From: 21-14-0-10-47-8 sp966211455
GTDB taxonomy: Bacteria; Bdellovibrionota; Bdellovibrionia; Bdellovibrionales; Bdellovibrionaceae
Direction: 5' to 3'
Assembly (NCBI GenBank): GCA_966211455.1
Contig: CBIHNI010000009.1
Coordinates: 62,001-126,000 of the forward strand
Length of the DNA stretch: 64,000 bases
This document shows positions 43,104 through 51,928 of this stretch, in pieces; the first letter of the stretch is position 1, and each line of letters starts with the position of its first letter. Both the position numbers and the translations under genes were made by a program. A model generated the notes under the pieces. The model did no database searches. It was not told the DNA's origin and worked only from the letters and a program-made list of their open reading frames with translations.

Positions 43104-43883
43104 ATGAAGACACATCTGCATGAACCAGAAATATCCCGTTCAAACTTTGTTGGTCTGCTTCGCCAAGAGCTTCAGTTCCGCCAGGAAAAAAATCCGCGCT
43201 ACTCGATTCGCTCTTTTGCCAAATCGCTTTCCATCGACCAAAGCTTTCTCACCAAAATTTTGAATGGTTCACGCCTGCCTTCAACCAACCTGATTCAAAA
43301 AACAAATCGCCGGTTGAAATCGGATATGCTTCAGGCCGAGAAAAAGGCCCCGCAAACAGCCGATCTTTACACCCGCATCGAAGACACTTTTCACTTGATC
43401 GCGGATTGGTACCATTTTGCATTGATCGAATTGATCCGCACCGACAATTTTGTTCCTGACGAAAAATGGATTTGCCGCCGCCTGGGTATCAACCAAACGC
43501 AACTGCAGTTGGCGGTATCCCGTTTGGTTCGCGTCGGTCTTTTGGAAATTCAAAATAAGAAATGGATTTTAAAAACCGATTCGCTTTCATGGACCAACAA
43601 TTTGCGCACGTCGGAAGCGCGTCGCATGTTGCAGAAGCAAATCTCTTTGATGAGTCACATGGCGATCGACGAGGTGGATTTTAATTTGCGCGATCACTCG
43701 TCTTTGACCATCGCCTTGGATCCGGATCTGATTCCGGAGCTGAAGCAAAGACTGACTCAGTTCCGCCAATCTTTAGATCAGTTGATTCAAGAAAAGTCGA
43801 CGCAGCCACGAGAAGTTTACCAGTTCACATTCTCGATGTTTCCGGTCTCACAACAAGCGCCGACAAAAAGCACCACGATCTAG
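43104..43883 (+). CDS. TIGR02147-family regulatory protein
   Basis: A 259-aa soluble protein. Near the N-terminus, NFVGLLRQELQFRQEKNP and SIRSFAKSLSIDQSFLTKIL are the signature of the TIGR02147 family, which is especially frequent in Bdellovibrio and Fibrobacter. The first part resembles a lambda-repressor-type helix-turn-helix, and the rest (residues about 70-230) is helical with a winged-helix-like core (GINQTQLQLAVSRLVRVGLL). Start at 43104 preferred; the upstream in-frame part is not conserved-looking. It ends in a CTAG shared with the convergent basic-protein gene. Targets unknown. Confidence 0.75.
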   Translation: MKTHLHEPEISRSNFVGLLRQELQFRQEKNPRYSIRSFAKSLSIDQSFLTKILNGSRLPSTNLIQKTNRRLKSDMLQAEKKAPQTADLYTRIEDTFHLIADWYHFALIELIRTDNFVPDEKWICRRLGINQTQLQLAVSRLVRVGLLEIQNKKWILKTDSLSWTNNLRTSEARRMLQKQISLMSHMAIDEVDFNLRDHSSLTIALDPDLIPELKQRLTQFRQSLDQLIQEKSTQPREVYQFTFSMFPVSQQAPTKSTTI

Positions 43884-44365
43884 TGGTGCAACTCTTTTTC
43901 AATATGAATTTTTCGATGTCCTGAACTGTGGGCCGGATCTTCATGTCTTTCCGGAATCACATCTTTGGGATTGCCGAGATGACTTTCAGCCTTGGGTGCT
44001 TTGTGATTGTGGCTGTGATTCGTCCGCGTTTTCGAGTGCGTGCTTTTGCGGCTGGCGCTGGCGTGGTGAGACGCCGCCTTGTGTTTCGGTGCCGCAGCTT
44101 TCTTTGCTGACGTCTGACGGCGAGACGATGAAGCACGCTTTGTGTGAGCTGTCTCTGTCGATGAAGCGCGTTTCACCGAATGCCGAGCTGGGGCCGCCGT
44201 TTCTGCCTTTCTTTCGGGTGCGCTTCGCTCGGGCGATAAAACCGAAGCGGCTCGCTTTTGCAAAGAGGTTGGGACCACGATCGAAATCAGATTCCAGATT
44301 CGCTGAATCAGTCCTTTGCCGGCTCTGGTTGAATTGGATGTAAAATCAGTTGCAGTGAAAGCCAT
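43880..44365 (-). CDS. basic, histidine-rich low-complexity protein
   Basis: A 161-aa protein. An N-terminal part of about 40 residues with a short hydrophobic stretch (IWNLISIVVP) is followed by an Ala/Ser/Lys/Arg/His-rich tail resembling histone H1-like DNA-condensing proteins, ending in a His-rich segment (HIEKELHH). AGGAGA precedes the ATG. It could compact DNA, as H1-like proteins do in some predatory or sporulating bacteria, or bind metal. No domain is recognised. Confidence 0.5.
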   Translation of the reverse strand: MAFTATDFTSNSTRAGKGLIQRIWNLISIVVPTSLQKRAASVLSPERSAPERKAETAAPARHSVKRASSTETAHTKRASSSRRQTSAKKAAAPKHKAASHHASASRKSTHSKTRTNHSHNHKAPKAESHLGNPKDVIPERHEDPAHSSGHRKIHIEKELHH

Positions 44366-44383
44366 AAGTTCTCCTGTTTAAAA

Positions 44384-45148
44384 TTAGTAGCATTGATAAA
44401 GATCGACCCGAACCGGCCATGCGCGCAGTTCTTTCAAGCGATCGACAACCAACTGATTGCTTTCAGTCGTCACCGTGTTGGGATAATTTGTCGCTTCGAT
44501 CACCATTTTGACGTAAGATGAATCGATGCTTCCCGCAGGTAAGGCCGCGGTAAAAATGTCCGCATTTCCCCACGAAACATCCGAGATGGTCTGCAAACGA
44601 CCTTTGCTTCTTGGATCGCAAAGATAATCGCCGATCGTGGAGATCGTTTCAATTTGCAGATGATTCGAGCCTTTCCACGTGAAAGTTTTCTGCAGGCTCC
44701 AATCGTTGAGAAGAGTCAAAGAGTCCTTGCTAGCGCGAGCGATCTTATAGACTTCGTCGCGGCCTTCGATGCGCATGGTGACTTTCTCGCAGGCGGTCTG
44801 TCGAACGTCGACAAAATCTGGGACTTCACCTAATGTCACGTCGGACATCTCGAAATTTCCGGCCGCCAATCGCAGCAAGAAATTTCGCGGAATCGAATTG
44901 CCCGTGGCTTTAAACGACATATCGGTCGTGAATTTTCTCACGGCCACGTTCGAGGGCAGAGATCGAATGCGTTGAAAGTAAGTTTCGAGATTCAAGCAAG
45001 CACCTGAAACATCGGCAAGATCGATTTTCAGACTGGCTGGTGGCAATGGGGCTTGATCACCCAAGGCTCCTGCGGAACCTCCCGAACCTCCTGAAGAGTT
45101 GCAGGCAGCGAGAGCTAAAACCAAAGCGAACAGAAGAAAGCGCAACAT
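44384..45148 (-). CDS. lipoprotein of unknown function
   Basis: A 254-aa lipoprotein (ALVLALAAC) with a Gly/Ser-rich linker SSGGSGGSAGALG after the lipid Cys. The mature part is mainly beta with several cysteines (GACLN, TACEK, DYLCDP and a terminal YQCY). AAGGAG precedes the start. It lies 72 bases after the QDKG-repeat lipoprotein gene on the same strand, so the two may be transcribed together. Confidence 0.6.
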   Translation of the reverse strand: MLRFLLFALVLALAACNSSGGSGGSAGALGDQAPLPPASLKIDLADVSGACLNLETYFQRIRSLPSNVAVRKFTTDMSFKATGNSIPRNFLLRLAAGNFEMSDVTLGEVPDFVDVRQTACEKVTMRIEGRDEVYKIARASKDSLTLLNDWSLQKTFTWKGSNHLQIETISTIGDYLCDPRSKGRLQTISDVSWGNADIFTAALPAGSIDSSYVKMVIEATNYPNTVTTESNQLVVDRLKELRAWPVRVDLYQCY

Positions 45149-45220
45149 TATTCACTCCTTGAATTAGGAAGGAGAGTGGGATCTCCACTCTCCTTTTGAA
45201 GAATCATTCGAACAGACAGA

Positions 45221-46735
45221 TTAAGCTGTCTTCTCTTGACCTTTATCTTGGCCCTTGTCCTGACCTTTATCTTGTCCTTTGTCTTGACCCTTATCTTGGC
45301 CTTTATCTTGACCTTGACCTTGATCAGCTGCTGCTACAGTGACTTTATCCTGTCCTTTGTCTTGGCCTTTATCTTGACCCTTGTCCTGACCTTTATCTTG
45401 TCCTTTGTCTTGACCCTTGTCTTGACCTTGGCCTTGACCTTGATCAGCATCACGCATTGCTACGGTTTTGTCCTGACCCTTGTCTTGTCCCTTGTCCTGA
45501 CCTTTATCTTGTCCTTTGTCTTGACCCTTATCTTGGCCTTTATCTTGACCTTGACCCTGGCCTTGATCAGCTGCGCGTGCCGCTACAGTTTTTTCTTGGC
45601 CCTTGTCTTGTCCTTTGTCCTGACCTTTATCTTGGTCCTGGCCTTTGTCTTGTCCTTTATCTTGACCCTTGTCTTGACCTTGGCCTTGACCCTGATCAGC
45701 TGCACGAGCTGTCACAGTTTTTTCTTGGCCCTTGTCTTGTCCTTTGTCTTGGCCTTTATCTTGCCCTTTGTCTTGGCCTTTATCCTGGCCCTTATCTTGA
45801 CCCTGGCCTTGACCTTGATCAGCTGCGCGAGCCGTTACAGTTTTTTCTTGGCCCTTGTCTTGTCCTTTGTCCTGACCTTTATCTTGGTCCTGGCCTTTGT
45901 CTTGTCCTTTATCTTGACCCTTGTCTTGACCTTGGCCTTGACCTTGATCAGCTGCCAAAGCCAGTGAGCGTGTCACAACTGCTTTGTCTTTGCCTTGATC
46001 TTTGCCTTCGTCTTTACCTTTATCTTGGCCTTGATCCTGACCTTGGCCTTGACCTTGATCCGCCGCTACCAGTTCCATTGAAACAGTGGCGTGGTGGCAA
46101 GTTTCAGCCGCAACTTGAGTTTCAGATGGAACCTCAGCTACAACTTCTTCTTTGCCTTTTTCTTGGTCTTTGCCTTCATCTTTTCCTTCATCTTTTCCTT
46201 CGTCTTTGCCTTTATCTTGGTCTTGTCCTTGGCCTTGACCTTGATCAGCAGCTACGGTTGCAGTCGCTGCGCAGTTTTTCAAACCGAAAGTCAAAGTGCT
46301 AGTTTGGTGAGTCGCATCTGAAACACCAATCATGTAATGAATTGATTCTGGAGAGAATGCCGTTGTTTGGTAAGCAACAGTCATGGCTCCTTCGCTCATT
46401 TTTAAAGCGCGAACCAATGTATTGCCAGCATACATTTCCAAGTAGCCTTCACGTGTTTCAACAACAGACGTGATGCTTTCCAATTCAGAAACTTCATTGT
46501 TGAAATCCGCGACAACGACTTCGCGAGAAACGACTTCGCCGTCAGCGCCACGGAAAGTCAGTGGTCCCGTTACTTTCGAATTGCGAACCGCTGTGCCCGA
46601 AGCATATTCAGGTGTTGCAGCGCCAGCTGCTGGCTGATCGCTTGATGAGTTGCTTCCAGAGCTGCCTGTGCAGGCTCCAAGCCCCAACGCGAGCAATACT
46701 GCCAAGCTCAGCTTCAGGTTAGATTTGTTGAACAT
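45221..46735 (-). CDS. lipoprotein with QDKG low-complexity repeat domain
   Basis: A 504-aa lipoprotein (LALGLGAC). After a Gly/Ser linker and a beta-rich domain (to about residue 155), the rest consists of eight blocks that begin ADQGQGQ and continue with runs of the four-residue unit QDKG or KDEG, separated by short linkers such as EKTVTARA. The repeat is strongly hydrophilic, charged and probably disordered. It may form an extended surface coat or bind ions. AAGGAGG precedes the ATG. On the opposite strand the same region stays open as a hydrophobic frame, which is a by-product of the repeat. Confidence 0.75.
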   Translation of the reverse strand: MFNKSNLKLSLAVLLALGLGACTGSSGSNSSSDQPAAGAATPEYASGTAVRNSKVTGPLTFRGADGEVVSREVVVADFNNEVSELESITSVVETREGYLEMYAGNTLVRALKMSEGAMTVAYQTTAFSPESIHYMIGVSDATHQTSTLTFGLKNCAATATVAADQGQGQGQDQDKGKDEGKDEGKDEGKDQEKGKEEVVAEVPSETQVAAETCHHATVSMELVAADQGQGQGQDQGQDKGKDEGKDQGKDKAVVTRSLALAADQGQGQGQDKGQDKGQDKGQDQDKGQDKGQDKGQEKTVTARAADQGQGQGQDKGQDKGQDKGQDKGQDKGQDKGQEKTVTARAADQGQGQGQDKGQDKGQDKGQDQDKGQDKGQDKGQEKTVAARAADQGQGQGQDKGQDKGQDKGQDKGQDKGQDKGQDKTVAMRDADQGQGQGQDKGQDKGQDKGQDKGQDKGQDKGQDKVTVAAADQGQGQDKGQDKGQDKGQDKGQDKGQDKGQEKTA

Positions 46736-47034
46736 GAGTCCTCCTTATGATGGTTGTGATCCGTGAGCCATTTGTGGCTACTGTGTTCGGTTCAAGCGAG
46801 CAATTGAGCAAGTCGCGGACCATGCTTTTTTTGTAAGCAAAATTTCGGTGGCAACAAAATTAGACCAAAGCGAGCACAGCGAAAATGCACAACGAGGAAT
46901 TATTCCCCCGAAGATTCGTAGCAAATTTCCTTAAAATTGTGCCAATTACCAATAAAGACCCTGCAAACCGCGGCCATCATCTTGCTAAACATCATTTTAA
47001 TGTTCGATTGAACAGGAAATGCCAAGGAGGACAC
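46736..47034. other. divergent intergenic region
   Basis: 299 bases between the QDKG lipoprotein gene (minus) and the transglutaminase-elicitor-like gene (plus). It holds both ribosome binding sites (AAGGAGG before each start). No convincing -35/-10 pair, RNA gene or small gene was found. Confidence 0.5.
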
Positions 47035-48558
47035 GTGACTCAGATTGCTTCATTGATTTTAGTTTTTGCAACAGCGCTTTCTGCATCTGCACATGAAAAA
47101 GGAATCAATTCTTTTCTTGTTGAGTTTCATCGCAACCCCGAAAAAATGATGTCACAAATTCCGCCCGAGATTCGTGACGGCAAAATCATTCCCCGTGGCT
47201 ATATCAATGACGAATACTTGAATCACAAATTGATTCAAAACAAATCTCAACTGCGTGAAGAGATCGCGAGACGCGCTTTGCCCGAGTTCATCTCCCGCTC
47301 GGCGATCACCGGCGAAGAGCAACCGGCAGCCCTGGTTGATAACGGTGTGGTCAATTACGATATCTTAGATCTCGATCGACGCGGTTTGATTCGTCACGCC
47401 CTTCCCAAAATGCTTTGGTCCGATTCCTACTGGGCGATCGCCAAAGGTTTGATCGCGACCCGATACTCGCAAGAAGGTTTTCCAAATTCAAACGATTGGA
47501 CGGCGAACTATGCCTTCTTTCAGATGAATCCGACTTCTTTAACACCTTCAAGCGTTCTCTCGCCGGCCGAGAAATACGATCTTCTGGTGGGCGACTATAA
47601 TATGACGATGACCAATTATTCTTGGGAGCGCGGCCAGATCTACATCGACACCGAAGGCAGCGTTCCCAGCTGGATGGGGATCTGTCACGGCTGGTCGGGT
47701 GCGGCCCACATGCAAGCGAAAATCCCTTATGGCTCGATTGTGTTGAAAACAAAAAGTGGCGGGTCGATCCGTTTCTACCAAAGCGACGTGAAAGCTTTGA
47801 TTTCGATGCTTTGGGGAAAAGCCGACGTCCCGACACGCTTCTTGGGTCTTCGTTGCAATCACTTGCCCGCACGCGATGAAACCGGTCGTATCACGGATCC
47901 TGAATGCTTCGATTTAAATCCGGCGACATTCTATCTCACGCTGAGCAATCAGCTGGGTCTGAACAATCGCAGCTTCGTGATGGATGCGACTTACGATTCG
48001 CAAGTTTGGAATTACTCGGTCATCAGTTATGATGGCATCTACTTCAATCCGCAGACCTTCCAACAAACGGACAATATCAAAGCGGCCATCATCCCGATCG
48101 AAAAATTCACCATCGATAAATTTAAAAAATATCGCACGCCGGGAACCCGCTATATCGTGGGCGTGACAATGGATGTGACTCACTTAAATGAATCCACTTC
48201 CAATCATCGCATTCAGGTGAAGCCGCGCACGCTGACGGTCCGCTACACTTACGATCTGGAACTGGATGAAAACTATAAAATCATCGGTGGCGAGTGGTAC
48301 ACCCGCACGCATCCTGATTTCGCCTGGACATTTGCGAAAGACGCACAGGCCCTGGCGATTGGGGATGCTGATATCAATGCAGACGACTGGAACGTCAATG
48401 ACACCGTACCGAATTCATGGGCCGCGGCCGCCCGTCGCTCTTCACAAAAAGGCGTACCATTGTATTCCGTCATCAAAAAAATCGTCGAAGCCGCCCCCTC
48501 GACGCCGCCAAATGACTCGAGCGGCGACGGGGTCGAAGACGTCATCGACAACCCCTAA
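47035..48558 (+). CDS. secreted transglutaminase-elicitor-like protein
   Basis: A 507-aa exported protein. The start is GTG 47035 after a perfect AAGGAGG, giving a signal peptide (TQIASLILVFATALSASA). Residues 214-230 (MGICHGWSGAAHMQAK) match the active-site Cys region of the transglutaminase-elicitor family, first known from Phytophthora elicitor M81, with Cys217 as candidate nucleophile. A later NRSFVMDATYDSQVWNYSV segment may bring the partner His/Asp-region residues, although a clear catalytic His was not pinned down. It may crosslink or modify proteins outside the cell. The C-terminal end is an acidic low-complexity tail (SSGDGVEDVIDNP). Confidence 0.65.
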   Translation: MTQIASLILVFATALSASAHEKGINSFLVEFHRNPEKMMSQIPPEIRDGKIIPRGYINDEYLNHKLIQNKSQLREEIARRALPEFISRSAITGEEQPAALVDNGVVNYDILDLDRRGLIRHALPKMLWSDSYWAIAKGLIATRYSQEGFPNSNDWTANYAFFQMNPTSLTPSSVLSPAEKYDLLVGDYNMTMTNYSWERGQIYIDTEGSVPSWMGICHGWSGAAHMQAKIPYGSIVLKTKSGGSIRFYQSDVKALISMLWGKADVPTRFLGLRCNHLPARDETGRITDPECFDLNPATFYLTLSNQLGLNNRSFVMDATYDSQVWNYSVISYDGIYFNPQTFQQTDNIKAAIIPIEKFTIDKFKKYRTPGTRYIVGVTMDVTHLNESTSNHRIQVKPRTLTVRYTYDLELDENYKIIGGEWYTRTHPDFAWTFAKDAQALAIGDADINADDWNVNDTVPNSWAAAARRSSQKGVPLYSVIKKIVEAAPSTPPNDSSGDGVEDVIDNP

Positions 48559-48570
48559 CCCATTTTCAAT

Positions 48571-48612
48571 TCTCTATTTTCCATTCTCTATTTTCCATTC
48601 TCTATTTTCCAT
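48571..48612. repeat. three perfect 14-bp tandem repeats
   Basis: The unit TCTCTATTTTCCAT occurs three times in a row, followed by a partial copy, between two convergent genes. Confidence 0.9.
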
Positions 48613-48618
48613 TCTCCA

Positions 48619-50040
48619 TCAATAGCACTGGCTCGCGAACTGCGAGATGGTGCCATTGTCATTCGGATCATGCTGATAGCTCGCGGCCACTTGCCGAGCG
48701 GTTGTCGGATTGATCGCGCCTCCGGTCATGACTTTACCTGAAAAACTTGAACCACTGCTGACGCTGCCAAAAATGATTTTGCGAATTTCATTCACACTCA
48801 GATCTGGACGCTGGGCCCAGAGCATCGCCGCCACGCCCGAGACATACGGGGTCGCCATCGAAGTTCCGGTAAGACTTGCGTACGCGTTGCCGTTTCTTGT
48901 CGACAAGATGCTGGTGCCGGGCGCCGCCAAATCCACGCTGCGTCCGCCATAGTTCGACCAAGCGGCCAAGCTCCCCGTCTTCGTCGTTGCCGCAACCGAA
49001 ATGATGTTCTCGTGCTGGAATGAAGCCGGATAAAACGAAGTCTGATCAATATTGACACCATTGCCATTGGCATCACCGTTCCCACTGGCCGCCATAAATA
49101 GAATATGCGCCTGACGGGCCCGCTCGATCGCTTCATTCAACGCGCTGGAAGCACCGAAAGATCCCCAGCTATTGTTCATGATCACCGCACCTTTTTTGAT
49201 GGCGTAATCAATCGCGCGGATCGCGTTGCTGGTTCTTCCGGTCGAAGTCGAATCCAAATACTTCAGCGGCATGATCTTCAGACGAATTCCGGCCGACCCT
49301 GCCTGCAAAGCGGCCTGCTTGATAATGCCCGCGACATGCGTGCCGTGATAAGATCGGGTGTCATCGGCCATCGGCTGGTTGTCTTCATTGACGAAATCCC
49401 ATCCGTTGACGTCGTCGACGTAACCATTGTGATCGTCATCGATACCGTTACCGGCGATCTCGGCCGAATTGGTCCACATAAAATCTTTCAAATCCTTGTG
49501 CGTGTAATCCACGCCCGTATCGATCACGGCCACGATCACTTCGCGGGCGTTGGGATCGGTTGTCTGCGGAGCGGTCAAAGCCGATGAGGGAGTCAGTGCG
49601 GTCGCTTCCGATATCGCCTCTTCGCCATCGTCAAAGGCAAAGGTCTTTTGGTCTTCTTCAAGCTGAGAAATCTTTCCGTCTTGAATGAATCTTTCGACCA
49701 CATCTTTCGCCGCGACTGTATTCGGAAATTCAACCAAGGCCGTCTGTGAAGTCAGCTTTTTGATTTTAAGATCCGCACTTTGCATCACTTGGCTCAAAGA
49801 ATTTTTTAAATCAATCAGATCGCGATCCATGTCGGTCAGTTTGACCAGCAATTGATATTGTTGGCCGGCAGATTTCAATTCCATCTTCGCGTTCACTTGT
49901 TGAAAGGCGACGCTGACATTTTGTGAAATGGCACAGCTCGCACCGTCACCCCCACCCGAATTTTGCGCACAGGCAAGAAGAAGTAAAACACTGGCACTGG
50001 AAGCAAGGCGCTTCCAACAAATCATTGGATTCAAAATCAT
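48619..50040 (-). CDS. subtilisin-like (S8) serine protease lipoprotein
   Basis: A 473-aa secreted protease with lipoprotein signal (LLLLAC, Cys24), an N-terminal inhibitor-like propeptide region (about 55-135) and an S8 catalytic domain. Catalytic residues: Asp174 in AVIDTGVDY, His232 in YHGTHVAGI and Ser394 in LTGTSMATPYV; oxyanion Asn290 in NNSWG. A calcium-type loop DDDHNGYVDDVNGWDF follows the Asp. Start at 50040 is preceded by GGGAGAA and gives the lipoprotein signal directly. It is convergent with the transglutaminase-like gene. Probably acts at the cell surface on proteins. Confidence 0.9.
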   Translation of the reverse strand: MILNPMICWKRLASSASVLLLLACAQNSGGGDGASCAISQNVSVAFQQVNAKMELKSAGQQYQLLVKLTDMDRDLIDLKNSLSQVMQSADLKIKKLTSQTALVEFPNTVAAKDVVERFIQDGKISQLEEDQKTFAFDDGEEAISEATALTPSSALTAPQTTDPNAREVIVAVIDTGVDYTHKDLKDFMWTNSAEIAGNGIDDDHNGYVDDVNGWDFVNEDNQPMADDTRSYHGTHVAGIIKQAALQAGSAGIRLKIMPLKYLDSTSTGRTSNAIRAIDYAIKKGAVIMNNSWGSFGASSALNEAIERARQAHILFMAASGNGDANGNGVNIDQTSFYPASFQHENIISVAATTKTGSLAAWSNYGGRSVDLAAPGTSILSTRNGNAYASLTGTSMATPYVSGVAAMLWAQRPDLSVNEIRKIIFGSVSSGSSFSGKVMTGGAINPTTARQVAASYQHDPNDNGTISQFASQCY

Positions 50041-50173
50041 TATTTCTCCCGTTTTTTTTGATCGTCGCAGGTGACCAAGGTCGGGAGCAAAAGATTTGGG
50101 TCGAAATGACAAGAGACCTGCAAATAAGCAAGTCTCTCCTTAAGCTTTCAGCAGAAAGCATGTTATTTGAAAA

Positions 50174-51829
50174 TTAAATCTGCGAGCTGAGATAAGCCGG
50201 AACATTGACGTCAGGCGGACTGTCGACGCCATTTCCCGGAAGCGGTTTGAGCAAATCATCCAGGCTGAAGTTTGTTTTCACTTCATACAATCGCACGGTT
50301 TGATTGCGCAAACGCTGTTCGCGTTCGTACCAAAGCTTTTTGTTCGGATCTTCTTGGCAAGATGAAAGCTCGGCCGCGGTGATGGCACCCCAACGATGCT
50401 CGACACAATGATAGGGATCAAAGGACAGCTTGAAAAGACGCATGCGAATCTCTTCCAAATTGACGGTCACATCCTGAGCCCGAGAATTGCGATAGGTGAT
50501 CTTGCAGCTGGTGGCCTCTTTTTCATAAACGTTGAGCAGATCTTGCGCCAAGTTTGCACCTTGATAAACCAGGTTTGGATCTTTCGCTTTCCAACGCTTT
50601 AAAAGGTTGGCCGATTGATCCATCAAATCTTTAAAGCTCATTTTCAGCTGCACATCCCGGCTTGGCGTCGAATAGCTTTCCCAGTCGCCGGTGGTTCCGT
50701 AGATATTTTCAGGTAAACGCTCGGGATGATTTTTACGATCAATCCCGGCTTGGATCGCGGCATCGACTTCATTCACGCGGTTTTGTAAAGAGCGGCAGAC
50801 ATCCTGAAGCAGCAAACGGAACTCGCGAATCGGATCGGTTTTCAGCTCGCCAATGGCCAGCATCTGACGAACGTACTCGTAATAGCTAAGCTCTTGGCCC
50901 TTGTGCTGAAAAGCGCCTTGGCTCCATTTTTCATCACTTGGGGGATTGCTGGAGTTTCCCAGGTATTGCTCTTTTGAATAATCCGCAAGTTCTTCATTGC
51001 CGGCTAAAACAATGCGGCCGCCAAGATAAACCCCAGCCTGGTTCGGGGTCGCGCCGATCAGCTTTACCGGACGCCAATTTTTAAATCCCGCCCCTTGCGC
51101 CGGGTGCGAGCGCACAAATTTGCTACCGAAGCTTCCCATGCTGACGGTGTTATCCGGGTGCGCATCGATGTAGGCCACGCGCCCATCATCGGTGACTTTG
51201 TAAATCATCACCACGTGTCCGTTGGGATCGTACAAGGTCGTCCCGACCCGAATCGAATCGCGCGAAATCTTCACCGGATAAAAATCCGTATTGGAATCCT
51301 GATAATGGGTCCGAAAATTCGCCGACGATGTCATATTCGGGATCAGCTCGTTGAAGATATCTCGAGCATCGATAAACTGACCGCTCGCTTTCGAGGCCAC
51401 GGACAGGCGATCCGCCACCAGATTTCCAAACGGAGTGTAGCGAATATCTTTGCCGCTGTTACCGGCCACGGGACGCGCGTTCATTTCGATGGCAAACACA
51501 AATGGCAGGCCATTTTTCCAAGCAAAATAGCCACGAAGATAATAAGGAAAGTCCGCGCAGTCGGATCGGTAGCTCAGCCCTACCGGATCTGATTTGCGGT
51601 AAGGATTGATGGCGGTGTTGCCAAGGCATTCGGTGACTGTCGAGCACTGGCGGCTTTCGATGGCCGAGCCAATTTTTGAAACAAAGTTTTGAAAAGCCGA
51701 CTCGTCCTGCTGGGACCATTCGGTTTTGGTGATTTTCCAATCGAACGAACTGCTTTCGGCAAACACCGGATGAAAGCAGGATTGAAAGAGAACAGTCGAG
51801 AGCCAAAGAAGAAGAATTCGAAGCTTCAT
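50174..51829 (-). CDS. secreted papain-fold cysteine peptidase-like protein
   Basis: A 551-aa exported protein (signal MKLRILLLWLSTVLFQSC...FAES). SYRSDCADFPYYLRGYF carries a Cys typical of NlpC/P60 or transglutaminase-like papain folds, and NGHVVMIYKVTDDGRVAYIDAHP brings a His-containing strand pair. The second half is helical with no known domain. The exact peptidase family cannot be settled. The ATG comes directly after a terminator-like hairpin whose stem includes the GGGG that would serve as ribosome binding site (separate entry), so initiation may be limited. Confidence 0.6.
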   Translation of the reverse strand: MKLRILLLWLSTVLFQSCFHPVFAESSSFDWKITKTEWSQQDESAFQNFVSKIGSAIESRQCSTVTECLGNTAINPYRKSDPVGLSYRSDCADFPYYLRGYFAWKNGLPFVFAIEMNARPVAGNSGKDIRYTPFGNLVADRLSVASKASGQFIDARDIFNELIPNMTSSANFRTHYQDSNTDFYPVKISRDSIRVGTTLYDPNGHVVMIYKVTDDGRVAYIDAHPDNTVSMGSFGSKFVRSHPAQGAGFKNWRPVKLIGATPNQAGVYLGGRIVLAGNEELADYSKEQYLGNSSNPPSDEKWSQGAFQHKGQELSYYEYVRQMLAIGELKTDPIREFRLLLQDVCRSLQNRVNEVDAAIQAGIDRKNHPERLPENIYGTTGDWESYSTPSRDVQLKMSFKDLMDQSANLLKRWKAKDPNLVYQGANLAQDLLNVYEKEATSCKITYRNSRAQDVTVNLEEIRMRLFKLSFDPYHCVEHRWGAITAAELSSCQEDPNKKLWYEREQRLRNQTVRLYEVKTNFSLDDLLKPLPGNGVDSPPDVNVPAYLSSQI

Positions 51830-51830
51830 A

Positions 51831-51864
51831 AAAAACCCCAGCCAGTTTAGGAGCTGAGGTTTTT
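51831..51864 (-). terminator. terminator-like hairpin directly before a start codon
   Basis: Reading the minus strand: AAAAACCTCAGC, a 10-base loop, then GCTGGGGTTTTT, a stem with one mismatch, ending in a T run that touches the ATG at 51829. It lies after the mannose-1-phosphate guanylyltransferase gene (stop at 51929) and can end its transcription, and the GGGG in its stem is the only ribosome binding site candidate for the next gene. Confidence 0.6.
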
Positions 51865-51928
51865 AGTCGGATCATATCCGAGACTCAAGTCATTTTTGAC
51901 CCCGCGTTTTCACCCCGGGATCATGAGC

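Noticed and set aside
45236..45967. Long open frame on the plus strand coding for a very hydrophobic protein
   Set aside because: It is the mirror of the QDKG repeat; the repeat unit leaves the opposite strand free of stops and makes Leu/Ile/Val/Phe codons. No start site or non-repeat part supports it.
45457..46302. Second plus-strand open frame over the QDKG repeat, rich in Leu/Pro/Asp/Cys
   Set aside because: Same repeat artefact in another frame.
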